Origin: Gemmatimonadota bacterium
Lineage (GTDB): Bacteria; Gemmatimonadota; Gemmatimonadetes; Gemmatimonadales; Gemmatimonadaceae
NCBI GenBank assembly: GCA_947475795.1
Contig: CANJOX010000218.1
Span: 1-5,851, forward strand
DNA: 5,851 bases
Direction: 5' to 3'
Shown here in pieces: positions 4,912 to 5,851 of the stretch; positions within the stretch are counted from its first letter, which is position 1, and every line of letters starts with the position of its first letter. The notes beneath the pieces were generated by a model. That model saw nothing but the letters and a program-made list of their open reading frames with translations. It was not told the origin of the DNA and did not search any database. The position numbers and the translations under genes are program-made.

Positions 4912-5851
4912 TTAATCCATCAGACCCTTGAGCAGGTGCCGCGCGATCACCATCCGCTGGATCTCGCTGGTCCCTTCACCGATTTCACAGATCTTCGCGT
5001 CGCGCATGTAGCGCTCCACGGGATAGTCCTTCGTGTAGCCATACCCCCCGTGGATCTGGATGGCCTTGATCGTCGCGCGCATGGCGAGCTCAGAGCAGAA
5101 CAGCTTGGCCATCGCGGCTTCCTTGCCGAACGGCTTCCCCTGCTGAGCCAGCCACGCCGCGTGGTACACCAAATGACGGCCGGCTTCGATCTCCGTCGCC
5201 ATATCGGACAGCTGGAACTGGATGCCCTGGAACGTGGCGATCGCCGCCCCGAACTGCTTGCGCACCGACGCGTACTTGAGCGACTCCTCGAGCGCGCCCT
5301 GCGCAATACCGATCGAGAGCGACGCAATCCCGATACGGCCGGCATCGAGCGTCTTCATGAAATTAATGAAGCCAAGCCCTTCTGTGCCCAACAGATTCTC
5401 GGCCGGCACTTCGACGTTGTCGAACAGTAGCTCGCGGGTGTCCGACGCACGCCATCCGAGCTTGTTCTCCTTCTTGCCCGACGTGAACCCCTTCATCGGC
5501 GTCAGGGAGTCGTCGTGGCCGACGCCAAGCACACGGCACTGTTCGAGGTCGCAGCTTCCCTTGTTCAGGATGAACGACGAGATGCCCTTCGTGCCCTTGG
5601 ACGCATCCGTCACCGCCGTCACGACGAAGACTTCGCCGACACCGGCGTGCGTGATGAACCGTTTGGAGCCGTTCAACAGGTAGTAGCCGTCCTTTTTCTC
5701 CGCCGTGGTCCGCGTGCCACCGGCATCGCTACCGGCGTTCTCTTCCGTGAGGCCGAAGCCGCCGAGCACCTTGCCGCTGGCTAGCAGCGGCACGTACTGC
5801 TCGATCTGCGCCTTGGTGCCAAAGCTCAGGATCGGGGACGTACCAAGCGTC
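4912..5851 (-). CDS. Acyl-CoA dehydrogenase, N-terminus missing at the window edge
   Basis: The last 312 residues of an FAD-dependent acyl-CoA dehydrogenase are present. About 70 N-terminal residues lie beyond the right edge, judging from the usual length near 380. These enzymes introduce the alpha-beta double bond of acyl-CoA thioesters and pass electrons to ETF. Numbering from the first complete codon, the first family signature [13 protein letters not shown] is at 33-45 and the second, from [11 protein letters not shown] to the Asp at 284, at 265-284. The catalytic base is Glu292 ([12 protein letters not shown]; codon 4975-4977). The C-terminal helical domain runs from about 157 and includes RKQFG. 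The closest match by eye is the short-chain/butyryl-CoA type. About 20 residues (100-120, including CDLEQC) appear to be inserted between KGS and [12 protein letters not shown] relative to that type. The exact substrate is not determinable. The TAA stop is at 4912-4914. Confidence 0.95.
   Translation of the reverse strand, partial: TLGTSPILSFGTKAQIEQYVPLLASGKVLGGFGLTEENAGSDAGGTRTTAEKKDGYYLLNGSKRFITHAGVGEVFVVTAVTDASKGTKGISSFILNKGSCDLEQCRVLGVGHDDSLTPMKGFTSGKKENKLGWRASDTRELLFDNVEVPAENLLGTEGLGFINFMKTLDAGRIGIASLSIGIAQGALEESLKYASVRKQFGAAIATFQGIQFQLSDMATEIEAGRHLVYHAAWLAQQGKPFGKEAAMAKLFCSELAMRATIKAIQIHGGYGYTKDYPVERYMRDAKICEIGEGTSEIQRMVIARHLLKGLMD

Noticed and set aside
4699..5430. A 243-codon open frame on the plus strand
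   Set aside because: Most of it is antisense to the acyl-CoA dehydrogenase and the rest runs through the terminator. The composition is that of a shadow frame.

Overview
The window is a GC-rich bacterial chromosome segment with ordinary housekeeping content: eight protein-coding genes (two cut by the window edges), no RNA genes, no mobile elements and no CRISPR array. My best guess at the source is a member of Gemmatimonadota or a similar high-GC phylum. That rests on the base composition, the look of the ECF sigma factor and the uncharacterised helical protein. It is an inference, not a demonstrated placement.

Left part (1-888): on the minus strand an ECF-type RNA polymerase sigma factor is followed, with an 8-base overlap, by the start of a zinc-binding anti-sigma factor that runs off the left edge. 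This is the usual coupled arrangement of a sigma factor and its inhibitor. Divergent from it, on the plus strand (889-1617), is a cytoplasmic glycerophosphodiester phosphodiesterase. Its stop region overlaps tail-to-tail by 20 bases with a minus-strand gene for a 115-residue helical protein of unknown function (1598-1945).

Centre (2022-4440): a minus-strand block reads rng (RNase G/E family endoribonuclease), rplU (ribosomal protein L21), rpmA (ribosomal protein L27). This is a widespread gene order. A perfect -35 hexamer with a 17-base spacer lies between rng and rplU, so the two ribosomal genes probably have their own promoter besides any read-through from rng. Hairpins lie at the rng stop codon, between rplU and rpmA, and after rpmA (a 13-bp perfect stem, the likely operon terminator).

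Right part (4441-5851): a 471-base stretch without a convincing gene separates rng from an acyl-CoA dehydrogenase. It contains a good terminator for the dehydrogenase transcript (stem 4771-4793) and a few short repeats. The dehydrogenase lacks its N-terminus at the right edge but keeps both family signatures and the catalytic glutamate.

I see no clearly new biological system. The points most worth a second look are the RNA structures around rplU-rpmA (including one that could hide the rpmA ribosome binding site), an approximately 20-residue insert in the acyl-CoA dehydrogenase, and the small uncharacterised protein.
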